DNA from: Onishia niordana
GTDB lineage: Bacteria > Pseudomonadota > Gammaproteobacteria > Pseudomonadales > Halomonadaceae
Reading direction: 5' to 3'
Assembly (NCBI RefSeq): GCF_004798965.1
Contig: NZ_SDSD01000001.1
Span: 620,001 to 684,000 of the forward strand
Length of the DNA: 64,000 bases
Under the pieces are notes generated by a model, which did no database searches, was not told the DNA's origin, and saw only the letters and a program-made list of their open reading frames with translations. Below, one piece after another: positions 17,674-27,452 of this stretch; the stretch's first letter is position 1; every line of letters starts with the position of its first letter. A program made the position numbers and the translations under genes.

Positions 17674-18687
17674 TCAGGACCGCTGTCGCCGGGTCTGCTT
17701 CCAGCGGTCAAACATCACCGCCAACAGCAGGATGGCGCCACGCACCAGGTACTGATAGAAGGTCGGCACGTTGAGCAGGCCCATGGCATTCTGCACACAG
17801 CCCATGATCAATACCCCGACCAGCACACCAGTGATCGAGGCGATGCCCCCGGACAGCGCCACGCCACCCAGCACACAGGCGGAGATCACGGCGAGTTCCA
17901 GGCCGAGTGCGGTATTGGGATCCCCAAGGCCCATGCGCGAGGTCAAAAGCACCCCGGCGATGCCGGCAACCACGCCCTGCAGGCCGAAGACGATGATCTT
18001 CAAGCGGCGCACGTTAACCCCGGCCAAGGCCGCGGCTTCGGCGTTGCCGCCAGTGGCAAGCACGTTGCGCCCGAAGGCCGTCATGTTGAGCAGGATGCCG
18101 AAGATCACGAAGCAGGCGATCATGGTCCACACCGGCAGAGTGAGGCCCAGGAAGGAGGCACTGCCCAGATCGAAGAAGGCCGGCACGGTGATCATCACCG
18201 CATCGCCACCGGAGGTGATGTAGGCCAGGCCACGCACGAACTCCATGGCGGCCAGGGTGGCAATCAGGGAGTTGATGCCGAAGCGCGCCACCACGAAGCC
18301 GTTGAAGGCCCCCACGGCGCCGCCGGCCACCACCCCGCCGAGCACGCCGATGAAGACGCTACCCGAGGCGGAGGTGGCCACCGCGGCGACCACCCCGGCA
18401 AAGGCCACGATGGAGGCGACCGACAGGTCGACCTCACCGAGGGCCAGCACCATCATCATGGTGGTAGCGATGGTGCCGATCAGGGTCACCGATAGCAGTA
18501 GCCCGATCATGTTGCGACCGGTGAAGAAGTCGGGGATGAAGACCGACAGTGCCACGAACAGCACGGCGAAGATGGCGATCAGCCCCGAAGTATCGAGAAG
18601 GGTCCGCAGCGGCTTGGTCAGCCCCTGGCGGCCCTGCGGCTGGGCCGAAGCATTGTCCTCGCCCTGCACAGTCTTTTGTATCGTCAT
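17674..18687 (-). CDS. araH: L-arabinose ABC transporter permease
   Basis: This 337-residue inner-membrane protein of the RbsC/AraH type has about nine or ten hydrophobic helices. The permease loop LATGGNAEAAALAGVNVRRLKI docks to the ATPase, and the C-terminus (NAMGLLNVPTFYQYLVRG then a basic tail) resembles E. coli AraH. I chose ATG 18687, with GAGAGAC before it; an in-frame GTG lies at 18702. It follows the ATPase gene by 47 bp in the order araF-araG-araH. Confidence 0.87.
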   Translation of the reverse strand: MTIQKTVQGEDNASAQPQGRQGLTKPLRTLLDTSGLIAIFAVLFVALSVFIPDFFTGRNMIGLLLSVTLIGTIATTMMMVLALGEVDLSVASIVAFAGVVAAVATSASGSVFIGVLGGVVAGGAVGAFNGFVVARFGINSLIATLAAMEFVRGLAYITSGGDAVMITVPAFFDLGSASFLGLTLPVWTMIACFVIFGILLNMTAFGRNVLATGGNAEAAALAGVNVRRLKIIVFGLQGVVAGIAGVLLTSRMGLGDPNTALGLELAVISACVLGGVALSGGIASITGVLVGVLIMGCVQNAMGLLNVPTFYQYLVRGAILLLAVMFDRWKQTRRQRS

Positions 18688-18734
18688 AGGATTGTCTCTC
18701 ACAATTGAGGTGATATCAGACGCGGAGAGGTGGT

Positions 18735-20228
18735 TCAGGCAGGCAGCGCCAGGCCCAGCAAGCGCTCCGGTGTCGCCTCGTCGCGCGCCACGATGTCGAC
18801 CAGGGCGCCATCACGCATGACGCCGATGCGGTCACAGATCGAGCTGACCTCGGCCAGGTCACTGGAGATCACCACCACGCTCTTGCCCTGATCGGCCAGA
18901 TCGTAGAGCAGGTTATAGATGTCACGCCGGGCGCCGACGTCGATGCCACGGGTCGGCTCGTCCATGACGAAGAGTTCGATCTCTTCGGACAGCCAGCGCG
19001 CCAGGATCACCTTCTGCTGATTACCGCCGGACAGGGTGCTGATACGGGTCCTTGGGCCCGGTGTCTTGATGCTCAGACGCTGGATATACTCGCGGGTATT
19101 GGCAAGCTCGAGTGACGGCTGGCGAAAGATCCCCCAACGCTTGAAGAAGCGCCGACAGCTGATATTGAGATTGTCGGTGACACTTGCGATGGGAAAGATG
19201 CCCTGAGACTTACGGTCCTCCGGACACATGGCGATACCGGCACGAATCGCCTCGGTGGGCGAGCGAAAGTAACGCGGCTCACCGCCAAAACGCACTTCAC
19301 CGGCACGTGGGCGTTCGACACCACAGACCAGTCGCATCAGCTCACTGCGCCCGGCGCCGACCAGGCCAAACAGACCAAACACCTCACCTCGCCTGACATC
19401 GAAGCTGACCGGTGCATTGAGCCCCTTGCCATCAATGCCATCGATGGCCATCAGCTCGTCGCCGAGCTCCCGGGAACGGTACCCGTAGACGTCCTCGATA
19501 TCGCGCCCCACCATTTCACTGACCAGGGTGTCGTGATCGAGCGAGTCGAGGCTTTCATGGGTGCGGATGTGCTTGCCGTCACGGAACACGGTGACCGCAT
19601 CACACATCTCGAACACTTCTTCCATGCGGTGCGTGACATAAAGCACCACGCGTCCCTCGTCACGCAGACGATTGACGATACGCTTGAGTTGGCGGATTTC
19701 CTGGACCGAGAGACTGCTGGTCGGTTCGTCGAAGGCGATCACCTTGGCGTCGCGCAATAGCGCGCGGCCGATCTCGATCATCTGCTGCTGACCGATCGAT
19801 AGATCGCGCACCTTGGTAGCGGGATGGATGGCATCCTCGCCGAGGTCCCGCAGGATGCGCAGGGCCTCCTCGCGCATGCGGCGACGATCAACGAAACCAG
19901 CTCGTGCCGGCAATTGTCCGAGCAGCAGGTTCTCGGCCACCGACAGGTTCGGCGACAGCGTCAGTTCCTGATAGATGATGGCAATGCCCCGGGCCAGGGC
20001 CTCGCGGGCATTGGCGAAGACATGACGCTCGCCATTAAGCCACAGGGCACCTTCGGTGACGCGATTGACGCCGCTGAGCACCTTGAGCAGGGTCGACTTG
20101 CCGGCACCGTTCTCGCCCATCAAGGCATGTACCCGGCCGGCATGAGCCGAAAAACTCATCTGGTCCAGCGCACGCACCCCGGGGAACTCGACGCTGATGC
20201 CGTCGAAACGCAGATAGGGTTCTGACAT
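18735..20228 (-). CDS. araG: L-arabinose ABC transporter ATP-binding protein
   Basis: This 497-residue protein carries two fused ATPase domains. The first has Walker A GENGAGKS (39-46), signature LSIGQQQ and Walker [11 protein letters not shown]. The second has a degenerate Walker A (GLVGAGRS), LSGGNQQK and [13 protein letters not shown]. This layout is standard for sugar importers such as AraG/RbsA, and the sequence tracks E. coli AraG across its length (for example [19 protein letters not shown]). ATG 20228 matches the AraG start; the longer reading frame upstream is not supported. Confidence 0.9.
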   Translation of the reverse strand: MSEPYLRFDGISVEFPGVRALDQMSFSAHAGRVHALMGENGAGKSTLLKVLSGVNRVTEGALWLNGERHVFANAREALARGIAIIYQELTLSPNLSVAENLLLGQLPARAGFVDRRRMREEALRILRDLGEDAIHPATKVRDLSIGQQQMIEIGRALLRDAKVIAFDEPTSSLSVQEIRQLKRIVNRLRDEGRVVLYVTHRMEEVFEMCDAVTVFRDGKHIRTHESLDSLDHDTLVSEMVGRDIEDVYGYRSRELGDELMAIDGIDGKGLNAPVSFDVRRGEVFGLFGLVGAGRSELMRLVCGVERPRAGEVRFGGEPRYFRSPTEAIRAGIAMCPEDRKSQGIFPIASVTDNLNISCRRFFKRWGIFRQPSLELANTREYIQRLSIKTPGPRTRISTLSGGNQQKVILARWLSEEIELFVMDEPTRGIDVGARRDIYNLLYDLADQGKSVVVISSDLAEVSSICDRIGVMRDGALVDIVARDEATPERLLGLALPA

Positions 20229-20286
20229 AGGGGCAGACTCCACAGCGGACGGAAAACCCGGCCCACCAGGGACCGGGCAGGCAGGA

Positions 20287-21279
20287 TCAAAGGCCGAGGT
20301 CTTCGCGCACGGACTCCCAGTTATCACGCGTCATCAGGGTGCCACCGGTCACGGTGTTGGCCTGTGGCTTGTCGCCCTCTGTGATCCACTCATAGAGGTT
20401 CTCTGCACTCTTGCGACCATGCATGGTGGAGCTGACCGCTACGGTGCCGTGGAAACCGGTGGGCTTCTCGCGGGAGAACTCGGCGAAGGCCGCCCCAGAA
20501 CCGTTGATGCCCACACCGATCACGTCTTCGGCGTCGAGCCCGTACTGCTCGCTGGCGCGCACACCGCCCAGCACACTTTCCTCATTGAGGGCGAAGATGA
20601 CCCAGTGCTCATAGTCGCCACGCTTGGCAAACACCGGCGAGGCGGCCGAAAAGGCGCTGGCGGTATCACTGTTCTGCTGGGGCGCATCGAAGATGTTGTC
20701 TTCGGGGAAGCCTGACTCGAGCAGCGCGTCGGTCGCACCATCGGTGCGTTCCTTGGCGGTCGGCAGCTCGTAGTTGGTGATGCGCAGTGCGGCAACTTCT
20801 TCAGGATCCCAGCCGCGAGCGTCCATCTCATCGGCAATGGCGTTACCGACCTGCTGGCCGATCTTGTAGCCGGACATCCCCAGATGCGGCACGCCTTCCA
20901 TGGGCTCGCCGTCAGAGCCGACAAAGCGGTCATCAACGGTGACCACCTTCATGCCATACTGCTCGGCGCGGTTCATGATCGCCGGGCCCAGCCGCACGTC
21001 GGGCGGACAGATCACGAAGCCCTGAGCCCCTTGGGAATGGAGGTTGTCGATTGCGCTGAGCACCTGCTGGCCATCTTCGCCGGCCAGGCGCACCACCTCG
21101 AAGCCCTGTTCCTCGCCGAGGGCGGTTGCGGCCTTCTGCTCATTGATGAACCAGGCCTGCTCAGGCTTCTTGACGATGAAGCCCAGTGTAGTGTCGTCCT
21201 GAGCCTGGGCACTGCCCAGCGAGGCGAGAGCGATGGCGCCACCGAGCGCCAGACGAGCGAAATGCGATGTGAGTGTCAT
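20287..21279 (-). CDS. araF: Periplasmic L-arabinose-binding protein
   Basis: This 330-residue receptor of the AraFGH importer has a Sec signal peptide (cleavage near AQA-Q, residue 26). Mature features match E. coli Ara[14 protein letters not shown] at the N-terminus, [24 protein letters not shown] and [15 protein letters not shown] 21279 is preceded by AAGGAGA. It is the first gene of the leftward transport operon. Related ChvE-type proteins also bind galactose and xylose, so the range could be broader than arabinose. Confidence 0.88.
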   Translation of the reverse strand: MTLTSHFARLALGGAIALASLGSAQAQDDTTLGFIVKKPEQAWFINEQKAATALGEEQGFEVVRLAGEDGQQVLSAIDNLHSQGAQGFVICPPDVRLGPAIMNRAEQYGMKVVTVDDRFVGSDGEPMEGVPHLGMSGYKIGQQVGNAIADEMDARGWDPEEVAALRITNYELPTAKERTDGATDALLESGFPEDNIFDAPQQNSDTASAFSAASPVFAKRGDYEHWVIFALNEESVLGGVRASEQYGLDAEDVIGVGINGSGAAFAEFSREKPTGFHGTVAVSSTMHGRKSAENLYEWITEGDKPQANTVTGGTLMTRDNWESVREDLGL

Positions 21280-21593
21280 GCTGACTCTCCTTGAGCCCCT
21301 CATGGGGGAGATTATTGTCGTTGTGGGTTAGCTATCACGACGAAGCAACTGAATGGGTCCGATAACACCCCTAACCCTAGCCAGCTCAAGGCATAACCAT
21401 CTAATACCCATAATCGCTACATCTGATATATTTTTTGATATGACAAGAGCGGCGCCCCACACAGGCTGTGGGATCAGCCCTCAACACGCTCTCGGCGCCG
21501 CGGGACTAAAGTGGCAAATCGGCAGAGGGAAACGGCAATGCCCACAGCAAGAAGCCGCCCCGTTGGGCGGCTTCAAGCGGCTATCTATGATGC
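21280..21593. promoter_or_regulatory. araF upstream region, 314 bp without a gene
   Basis: This gap separates araF from galM, both leftward. An AT-rich stretch (about 21380-21445), unusual for this GC-rich region, includes GATATATTTTTTGATATGAC at 21424-21443, whose repeated GATAT half-sites could be a regulator or promoter element for araFGH. The LysR protein encoded at 22979 is the obvious candidate regulator. No ORF in it looks real. Confidence 0.4.
21551..21574 (-). terminator. Hairpin downstream of galM
   Basis: GAAGCCGCCC (21551-21560) and GGGCGGCTTC (21565-21574) form a perfect ten-pair stem with a CGTT loop, 20 bp after the galM stop on the minus strand. There is no clear U-tract, so it is a weak terminator candidate. 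Confidence 0.55.
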
Positions 21594-22706
21594 TCAGGCA
21601 CCAGGTGTAGCGGTCGAGAAGCGATACACCGTGCGCGATTGATAGGTCTCGCCGGGCTTGAGGATCGTCGAGGGGAAAGCTGGCTGATTGGGCGAGTCCG
21701 GAAAATGCTGGGTCTCCAGGGCGAATCCCGAGCGCTTTCCGTAGGGGGCGCCGCCTTTTCCGGTCAGGCTGCCATCGAGGAAGTTTCCCGAATAGAACTG
21801 CAGGCCGGGCTCGGTGGTAGCGATCTCTAGCACGCGCCCGCTGCCGGGATCGACGACTCGGGCCGCAGGCCGCGGCGCCTCAAGCGGTGCGCTGTCCATG
21901 GCGAGCACGACGTTGTGGTCATAGCCGCCGCCGCGTTCGAGCTGGCGATTGTCGTCGCCGATACGCGCACCGATAGGGGTCGGCTCGCGGAAGTCGAAGG
22001 GCGTGCCTGCCACATCGCGGATCTCGCCGGTGGGAATCAGCGTCTCGTCGACCGGCGTGAAGGCATCGCCGTGAATCGTCAGCACGTGATCGAGGATGCT
22101 AGGGCTGCCCTCGCCGGCGAGATTGAAGTAGCTATGCTGGGTCAGGTTGACCGGCGTTGCCTCATCGGTCTCGGCGCGATAGCGCACTTCCAAGGCGTCG
22201 TCGGTCAGGGTATAGGTGACGGTCGCCGCGAGCCTGCCGGGGTAGCCCTCCTCGCCGTCCTCGCTGATATAGCGCAGAGTGACGCCCTCGCCATCCTCGC
22301 TGCTGAACGGCTCGGCCTCCCACAGCCTGCGATCGAAGCCTCGCTGGCCGCCGTGCAGATGGTTGTCGCCGTCGTTAGTGGCCAGCTGATGGGACATGCC
22401 GTTCAGGGTGAAGCGCCCGCCGTCGATACGGTTGCCATAGCGGCCGATCAGGGCACCGAAGTAGGGGTTCGCCTGCCGATAGCCCTCGGACAGGTAGCCG
22501 TCAAGCGTATCGAAGCCAAGCACGATATCCTCGACATTCCCCTCTCGGTCCGGGGCGCTCAGCGAGACGATGATGCCGCCGTAGTTCATGACCTCGACTG
22601 ACAGGCCGCGCTCGTTGGCGAGACGGTAAAGGGTGACCTCACGACCGTCGGGTAACTCGCCGAACGGCGAGGCCACGACGCCCCTTTTATGCTGATGATC
22701 CAGCAT
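21594..22706 (-). CDS. galM: Aldose 1-epimerase (mutarotase)
   Basis: This 370-residue protein interconverts alpha and beta anomers of aldoses, feeding the beta form to the 1-dehydrogenase. GalM landmarks are GRYGNRIDGGRF, the NHLHGG motif with catalytic His, NLTQHSYFNLAG with the second His, and ETQHFPDSPNQPAFP with catalytic Glu near the end. ATG 22706 has a strong AGAGGAGAG site. An in-frame ATG at 22814 with a weaker AGAGGA site adds 36 residues that look like a signal peptide (IVGATGLLMIGHGIAMADA), so a periplasmic form is possible, as in some Gram-negative mutarotases. Confidence 0.88.
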   Translation of the reverse strand: MLDHQHKRGVVASPFGELPDGREVTLYRLANERGLSVEVMNYGGIIVSLSAPDREGNVEDIVLGFDTLDGYLSEGYRQANPYFGALIGRYGNRIDGGRFTLNGMSHQLATNDGDNHLHGGQRGFDRRLWEAEPFSSEDGEGVTLRYISEDGEEGYPGRLAATVTYTLTDDALEVRYRAETDEATPVNLTQHSYFNLAGEGSPSILDHVLTIHGDAFTPVDETLIPTGEIRDVAGTPFDFREPTPIGARIGDDNRQLERGGGYDHNVVLAMDSAPLEAPRPAARVVDPGSGRVLEIATTEPGLQFYSGNFLDGSLTGKGGAPYGKRSGFALETQHFPDSPNQPAFPSTILKPGETYQSRTVYRFSTATPGA

Positions 22707-22978
22707 TTTCTCTCCTCTTTCATGAGATGAAGCGTCGGCCATGGCGATGCCATGGCCGATCATGAGCAGGCCGGTGGCCCCGACGATGGCCCGGTATCGT
22801 GTCGCATCGAACATAGCAAAAAGTCCTCTTTATCAGGATCGGCACGTTGCGGTAGAACGGTGCTCGATCGCCGCAGGAAAGCGCAGGAGGCGCTCTCCAT
22901 CGCCACCCTAGGCAAGACCTACCGACAAGGACCAATAATGTTCGCCATGAAGTTCGATACACAAAGCGTTATCGCACC

Positions 22979-24001
22979 ATGAAGGCCACGCATCCGCCCG
23001 AGGCTCTGCCACCGGACTGGTTCCTTCGGGCTCGACTAAAGTTCCGGCATCTGCAGCTACTCATCGCTCTCAACGAACACCGCAATCTGCATCGAAGTGC
23101 CGAGTGTCTGGGCATGAGTCAGCCGGCGGCCTCCAAGTTGCTCGGTGATCTTGAAACACAGCTCGGCCTGACGCTGTTCGATCGACATGCCCGCGGCGTT
23201 ACGCCCAACTGGTATGGGGAATCCCTGATTCGCCATGCGCAGGATATCCTGTCGGAACTTCATCACGCCGGCGAGGAACTGAATGCTCTCAAGGCCGGCA
23301 ACGCGGGCATGGTGGCAGTCGGCACCGTGATGGCACCCGCCGTGACACTGCTCACCAGCGCCATCGAACGCGTGCATCGCGATCTGCCCGGCCTCAAGAT
23401 CAGCGTCGATGTGGGCGTCAGCAAAGAGCTGGCACACCGGCTGCTCGAGGGCGAGCTGGACTTCGCGATTACCCGCGTCCCCGCCGGCTTCCCCTCAGAA
23501 CGCTTCGTGTTCGAGGAAATCGGCGAGGAAGCGCTGTGCTTCGTGTGTCGCGAGGGCCACCCCCTCACGGGACACCCGGCGCCAACGCTTCAGGAAATGG
23601 CGCAATATCCCTGGGCCATGCAACCTCCCGGGGCGCTGATGCGACAGCGCGTCGACGGACTGTTCCTGTACCACGGGGTCACTCCTCCCCAACAGATCGT
23701 CGATACCGCCGACCTGATGGTCGCCCTGGCGCTGGTCGACAAGTCCGACACCCTGACCGTTACCACGCGCGAGGCCGCGGATCTCCTGTGCGCACCCCAG
23801 CGCTTTCGCCAGCTGCCCTTCGAAGAACCGCTTAGCGTACAGCCCTACGGTTTGGTGAGCCTGCGGGACCGGCGCCTATCACCGGGTGCTGCGGCACTGA
23901 TGACCCGCCTGCGTGAGCTTGTCGCGCAACCGGCGGCGCCACACCGGCAGACACGGACAACCCCTTTACTTCCACTGGGCATGGACAGCCCGCCTGAATG
24001 A
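22979..24001 (+). CDS. LysR-family regulator, GbpR-like (sugar transport control)
   Basis: This 340-residue protein has a LysR winged helix at residues 20-80 (LKFRHLQLLIALNEHRNLHRSAECLGMSQPAASKLL) and a substrate-binding domain behind it. The start LRARLKFRHL and the LMRQRVDGLF segment resemble GbpR-type regulators, which in agrobacteria control a galactose/arabinose-binding protein. It is divergent from galM across about 165-270 bp, depending on the galM start, and near araFGH, so these are its likely targets. Effector unknown. Confidence 0.8.
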   Translation: MKATHPPEALPPDWFLRARLKFRHLQLLIALNEHRNLHRSAECLGMSQPAASKLLGDLETQLGLTLFDRHARGVTPNWYGESLIRHAQDILSELHHAGEELNALKAGNAGMVAVGTVMAPAVTLLTSAIERVHRDLPGLKISVDVGVSKELAHRLLEGELDFAITRVPAGFPSERFVFEEIGEEALCFVCREGHPLTGHPAPTLQEMAQYPWAMQPPGALMRQRVDGLFLYHGVTPPQQIVDTADLMVALALVDKSDTLTVTTREAADLLCAPQRFRQLPFEEPLSVQPYGLVSLRDRRLSPGAAALMTRLRELVAQPAAPHRQTRTTPLLPLGMDSPPE

Positions 24002-24033
24002 CATCGTTGCGACTGCTGGTATCGATAGAGCGT

Positions 24034-24996
24034 TCAGCGGCCCTTCTTTGACGCCTCGGTGTCCCCCTCCTCTACGCGGCCGTCATCCACCAGCACGGTT
24101 TGCGGGTCGGGCGCACCGGCGGCGGCCTTGCGTCGCTGACGAATCAGGTCTAGCAGCCCACCGCCCAGCAGCGAGGCGATGATCAGCGCGCCACCGACGA
24201 AGGCCAGCGGCGTCGGGGCCTCACCGATCCACCACCAGACCAGCAGGGTTCCGACCAGGGTCTCGAGCAGCATCATCAGACTGACCTCGGCCCCTGGAAG
24301 GTAGCGCGGGCCGGTCTGGATGCAGAAGTAGGCGCCCGGCAGGAAGACCAGGCTCAGCAGCGCCAGCCGCTGGAGATCAGCGGCTGGCGGCAGGGTGGCC
24401 CCGCCCAGCAGCAGTGCCGGCAGCAAGATCACCACACAGCCCAGCGGCAGGATCACGGTGGTATCCACGCCCTTCTGGGCGCTGGCCACGCTGGTGTTGA
24501 TGGCCAGCGCAAACGGCAGGCCCAGCGCCACGATCAGCCCCAGCGGGTTGCCTTTGCCCATCTCACCGGCCGCCATCAGGCTGGCCCCGGCGACGCACAA
24601 AAGGATGATCACCCAGGTCTGGCGACGCAGCCGCTGGCCGTAGATCAGCAGGCCGATCAGGCCGGCGATGAGCGGTGCCAGATTCTGGATCACCAGCACA
24701 TTGCCGGCCGCGGTCAGCCGGTTGGCAATCACAAAACTCCAGGCACCGGCGGCGAAGGCCAACGGGCACCACAACGCCGCCGGCCCGCAGGCGCGCACCG
24801 CCGCTGGCAGCTCGCGTCCATAGCGCGCCACGGCCACCAGGATCAACACCGTCCCGAGCAGTAAGGCCCGCCAGAACATGAAGGTGGCGACATCGACCTC
24901 GGTATCCTTGACGAAGAGCGCATCCGGCGACAGCAGCAACACGCCCAGCCCGGTGATCAGATAGCCGCGCAGTCGCCATGACAGTCCTTGCCACAT
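24034..24996 (-). CDS. EamA/DMT-family membrane transporter
   Basis: This 320-residue protein has ten hydrophobic segments in two EamA halves (LRGYLITGLGVLLLSPDALFVKDTEV... and NPLGLIVALGLPFALAINTSVASA...). It probably exports a small metabolite, but the family is too diverse to name one. ATG 24996 has AGGAGG six bases upstream. It is convergent with the LysR gene. The C-terminal 35 residues are charged and cytoplasmic. Confidence 0.78.
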   Translation of the reverse strand: MWQGLSWRLRGYLITGLGVLLLSPDALFVKDTEVDVATFMFWRALLLGTVLILVAVARYGRELPAAVRACGPAALWCPLAFAAGAWSFVIANRLTAAGNVLVIQNLAPLIAGLIGLLIYGQRLRRQTWVIILLCVAGASLMAAGEMGKGNPLGLIVALGLPFALAINTSVASAQKGVDTTVILPLGCVVILLPALLLGGATLPPAADLQRLALLSLVFLPGAYFCIQTGPRYLPGAEVSLMMLLETLVGTLLVWWWIGEAPTPLAFVGGALIIASLLGGGLLDLIRQRRKAAAGAPDPQTVLVDDGRVEEGDTEASKKGR

Positions 24997-25072
24997 CCTT
25001 GACCTCCTACTCGATACCCCACCCGGGGCCTGTCCATGAAACTGTCTCTGAAACTGTCTAAAAACTGCCTAT

Positions 25073-25107
25073 AAAAAAACGCAGGCCGGGGAATCCCCGG
25101 CCTGCGT
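25073..25107 (-). terminator. Intrinsic terminator of deaD
   Basis: A 13-bp perfect stem (ACGCAGGCCGGGG 25079-25091 with its complement 25095-25107) and a three-base loop is followed, on the minus strand, by a run of seven U. It lies about 105 bp after the deaD stop and upstream of the EamA gene. Confidence 0.9.
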
Positions 25108-25212
25108 GATTGCTGCCTTGGCACCTTCGACTATCCGCTAACGGCTGTCGCTGTGCCATCACCCTTTGGTACGAGAGACTCCGTTGGCCTCACGCCCTGG
25201 ATGCGCCTGTGA

Positions 25213-26919
25213 TCAGGCCTGCGAGCGACGGCGAATCGGCGCGTCTTCGCTATTGCGACGGCGCGGTGCACGCTCCGGCGAGCCGCCGCTGTCTTCGCTG
25301 ATCTCAAGCGGACGACCGCCGACCTTGGCGCGGGCCATCTTGGTCAGGATGCTGGCAGGCAGGTTGCTCGGCAACTCGACCACCGAGAAGGCATTGCGAA
25401 TATCGATGCGACCGATACGCGCGCCTTCGATACCGCCTTCATTGGCCAGCGCACCAACCAGCTGGCCCGGCTTGACGCCATCCTTGTGGCCAACGGCGAT
25501 GCGGTAGCGGGTCATGCCTTCACGCGGCGCACTGTTCTCGCGACGCTTCGGCTTGCCGCCGTCACGGCCGCTGCGCTCTTTGCTCTCTTTCGGCGCCTGC
25601 ATACGACCGATCGGTGCTTCATCGGCGCGGGCCATGGCGGCGAAGGCACAGGCCAGCTCGACCGGGTCATGACCTTCAGCGACCATGCGTTCGATCAGTG
25701 CACGCTGCTCGTCGCTGCCGGCGGTCAGGGTGCCGATCACGCGCTGATAGAATTTTTCGTCGCGATGAGCACGGATCGCCGCTTCATCAGGCAGCGCCAT
25801 GTCGCTCATGTGTTGGCCAGTCGCCTGCTCGATCCAGCGAACCTTGCGGGTCTCGCGGAAGCCGGCGAAGGTGATCGCCACGCCGCTACGACCGGCACGA
25901 CCGGTACGGCCGATACGGTGTGTGTAGGCTTCCGAATCCTGCGGCAGGTCATAGTTGATGACGTGAGTGATGCGCGGGACGTCGAGGCCGCGAGCGGCCA
26001 CGTCTGTCGCGATCAGCACATCGACCTTGCCACGCTTGAGGCGCGTGATGGTGCGCTCGCGAAGGCTCTGGTCCAGGTCACCGGACAGGCCAGCGGCGTT
26101 GACGCCACGCGCGGTCAGCTGCTCGACCAGGGTGGTGCAGGCGGCACGAGTGCGCACGAAGACGATGGCGCCATCGACCGGCTCGACCTCGAGAATACGC
26201 GACAGCGCCTCGAGCTTGGCGCCGCCTTCGGCACGCACCAGGCGCTGGTCGATGCTGTCGGCCGTGCCCTTGGCGGATTCGATGGCGACCTTGACCGGAT
26301 CGACCAGGTAGCGATTGACGATGCGCTCGATTTCGGCCGGCAGGGTCGCGGAGAAAAATACGCGCTGCGCATTTTTCGGGGTATCGGCGACGACACGCTT
26401 GACGTCATCGATGAAGCCCATGCGCAGCATTTCGTCGGCTTCGTCGAGTACCAGCGCAGACAGGCCATCAAGCTTCAGGCTGCCACGATCCAGGTGATCG
26501 ATGATACGGCCCGGAGTGCCGACCACGACTTGTGCGCCACGCTTCAGCGCACTGAGCTGCTCACGATATTCCTGTCCACCACAAAGGGTGGCGACCTGCA
26601 GACCCTGCAGATTCTGACCGTACTTGGTGAAAGACACGGCGACCTGCTGAGCCAGTTCGCGGGTCGGGGCCATCACCAGCACCTGCGGCTCACGGCGAGC
26701 AAGGTCGATGCGCGAAAGAATCGGCAGCGCGAAGGCTGCGGTCTTGCCGGTACCCGTCTGGGCCTGGCCGATCATGTCACGGCCTTCGAGCAGGGCAGGA
26801 ATGGTCTGCGCCTGGATCGGAGAGGGAGTTTCGTAGCCCAGAGTATCGAGGGCAGTCAGCACGGCAGGCAGCAGTGCCATTTCGCCGAAGCTCGGCGAGG
26901 CGACAGAAGTCGAGGTCAT
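25213..26919 (-). CDS. deaD: DEAD-box ATP-dependent RNA helicase
   Basis: This 568-residue cold-shock/ribosome-assembly helicase has the full motif set: Q motif (PSPIQAQTIP), Walker A AQTGTGKT (53-60), PTRELAQQ, DEAD in VLDEADEML, SAT, and HRIGRTGRAGR. After a basic linker it has a DbpA-like RNA-binding domain (MTRYRIAVGHKDGVKPGQLVGALA) and an arginine-rich tail, the arrangement of DeaD/CsdA. The ATG at 26919 is preferred over the TTG three bases upstream. A long untranslated leader lies upstream and a strong terminator follows. Confidence 0.92.
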   Translation of the reverse strand: MTSTSVASPSFGEMALLPAVLTALDTLGYETPSPIQAQTIPALLEGRDMIGQAQTGTGKTAAFALPILSRIDLARREPQVLVMAPTRELAQQVAVSFTKYGQNLQGLQVATLCGGQEYREQLSALKRGAQVVVGTPGRIIDHLDRGSLKLDGLSALVLDEADEMLRMGFIDDVKRVVADTPKNAQRVFFSATLPAEIERIVNRYLVDPVKVAIESAKGTADSIDQRLVRAEGGAKLEALSRILEVEPVDGAIVFVRTRAACTTLVEQLTARGVNAAGLSGDLDQSLRERTITRLKRGKVDVLIATDVAARGLDVPRITHVINYDLPQDSEAYTHRIGRTGRAGRSGVAITFAGFRETRKVRWIEQATGQHMSDMALPDEAAIRAHRDEKFYQRVIGTLTAGSDEQRALIERMVAEGHDPVELACAFAAMARADEAPIGRMQAPKESKERSGRDGGKPKRRENSAPREGMTRYRIAVGHKDGVKPGQLVGALANEGGIEGARIGRIDIRNAFSVVELPSNLPASILTKMARAKVGGRPLEISEDSGGSPERAPRRRNSEDAPIRRRSQA

Positions 26920-27452
26920 CAATCACACCTTGGTAGGCCGGTCAGTACCGGCAACAGAAATTGTTGGCGTCCCCGACCCGGAACACGCAATAACACAGGA
27001 TCCACAAAGGGCCTGTCGGGTCGAATGCGAGCCACCCGTCGTGGGGCTGGCTCGGGGCGGAGTCTGGGACGCCGGTCGCACCTGGCATTCGGTTCACGTC
27101 GTGAGCGGGCAGGACCCGGATCAAACGAGCATCAAACAAGCGATTTGGCTTGCCAGAAACTCTCGGCGAACCGCTGTGGCGACCTTGGCACCTTGCCGAC
27201 TGGCAGTGGGCGCTCCATCTACAAATCCAGACGCACTGGGCGAGACCTTGGGTCTGCCCCGGGCGAACACTTGGCGAGCCCGGTCACAGCGCTTGGTCGC
27301 GGATCATCGCGCCTGGCGTCTTGCGAAAGCTTGCCATCCCTACCCAACGTGGGCGGGTGCAATTCGTCATGATGGTGGGGGTCAACACATGCGAGGAGAG
27401 CGCATGCTACCATTGTAGCCCTCGCCATTCCAACCTTTTTCGGGAGCCGTTA
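26920..27452 (-). promoter_or_regulatory. Long deaD leader / intergenic region, 533 bp
   Basis: No convincing gene lies here; a rightward frame at 26930-27418 has no recognisable protein features. The stretch is rich in short repeats around CTTGGC/GCCAAG (for example near 27146, 27180 and 27270), capable of much RNA structure. In E. coli the deaD (csdA) mRNA has a long, structured, autoregulated 5' leader; a similar role is an inference here. Confidence 0.4.

Noticed and set aside
25486..27372. A 628-codon rightward open frame across the deaD gene
   Set aside because: It lies antisense to a helicase with all its motifs and has no recognisable domain; long antisense frames are common in GC-rich DNA.
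26930..27418. A 162-codon rightward frame upstream of the YaiI-family gene
   Set aside because: No family resemblance, no RBS and an unusual composition; treated as the deaD leader region.
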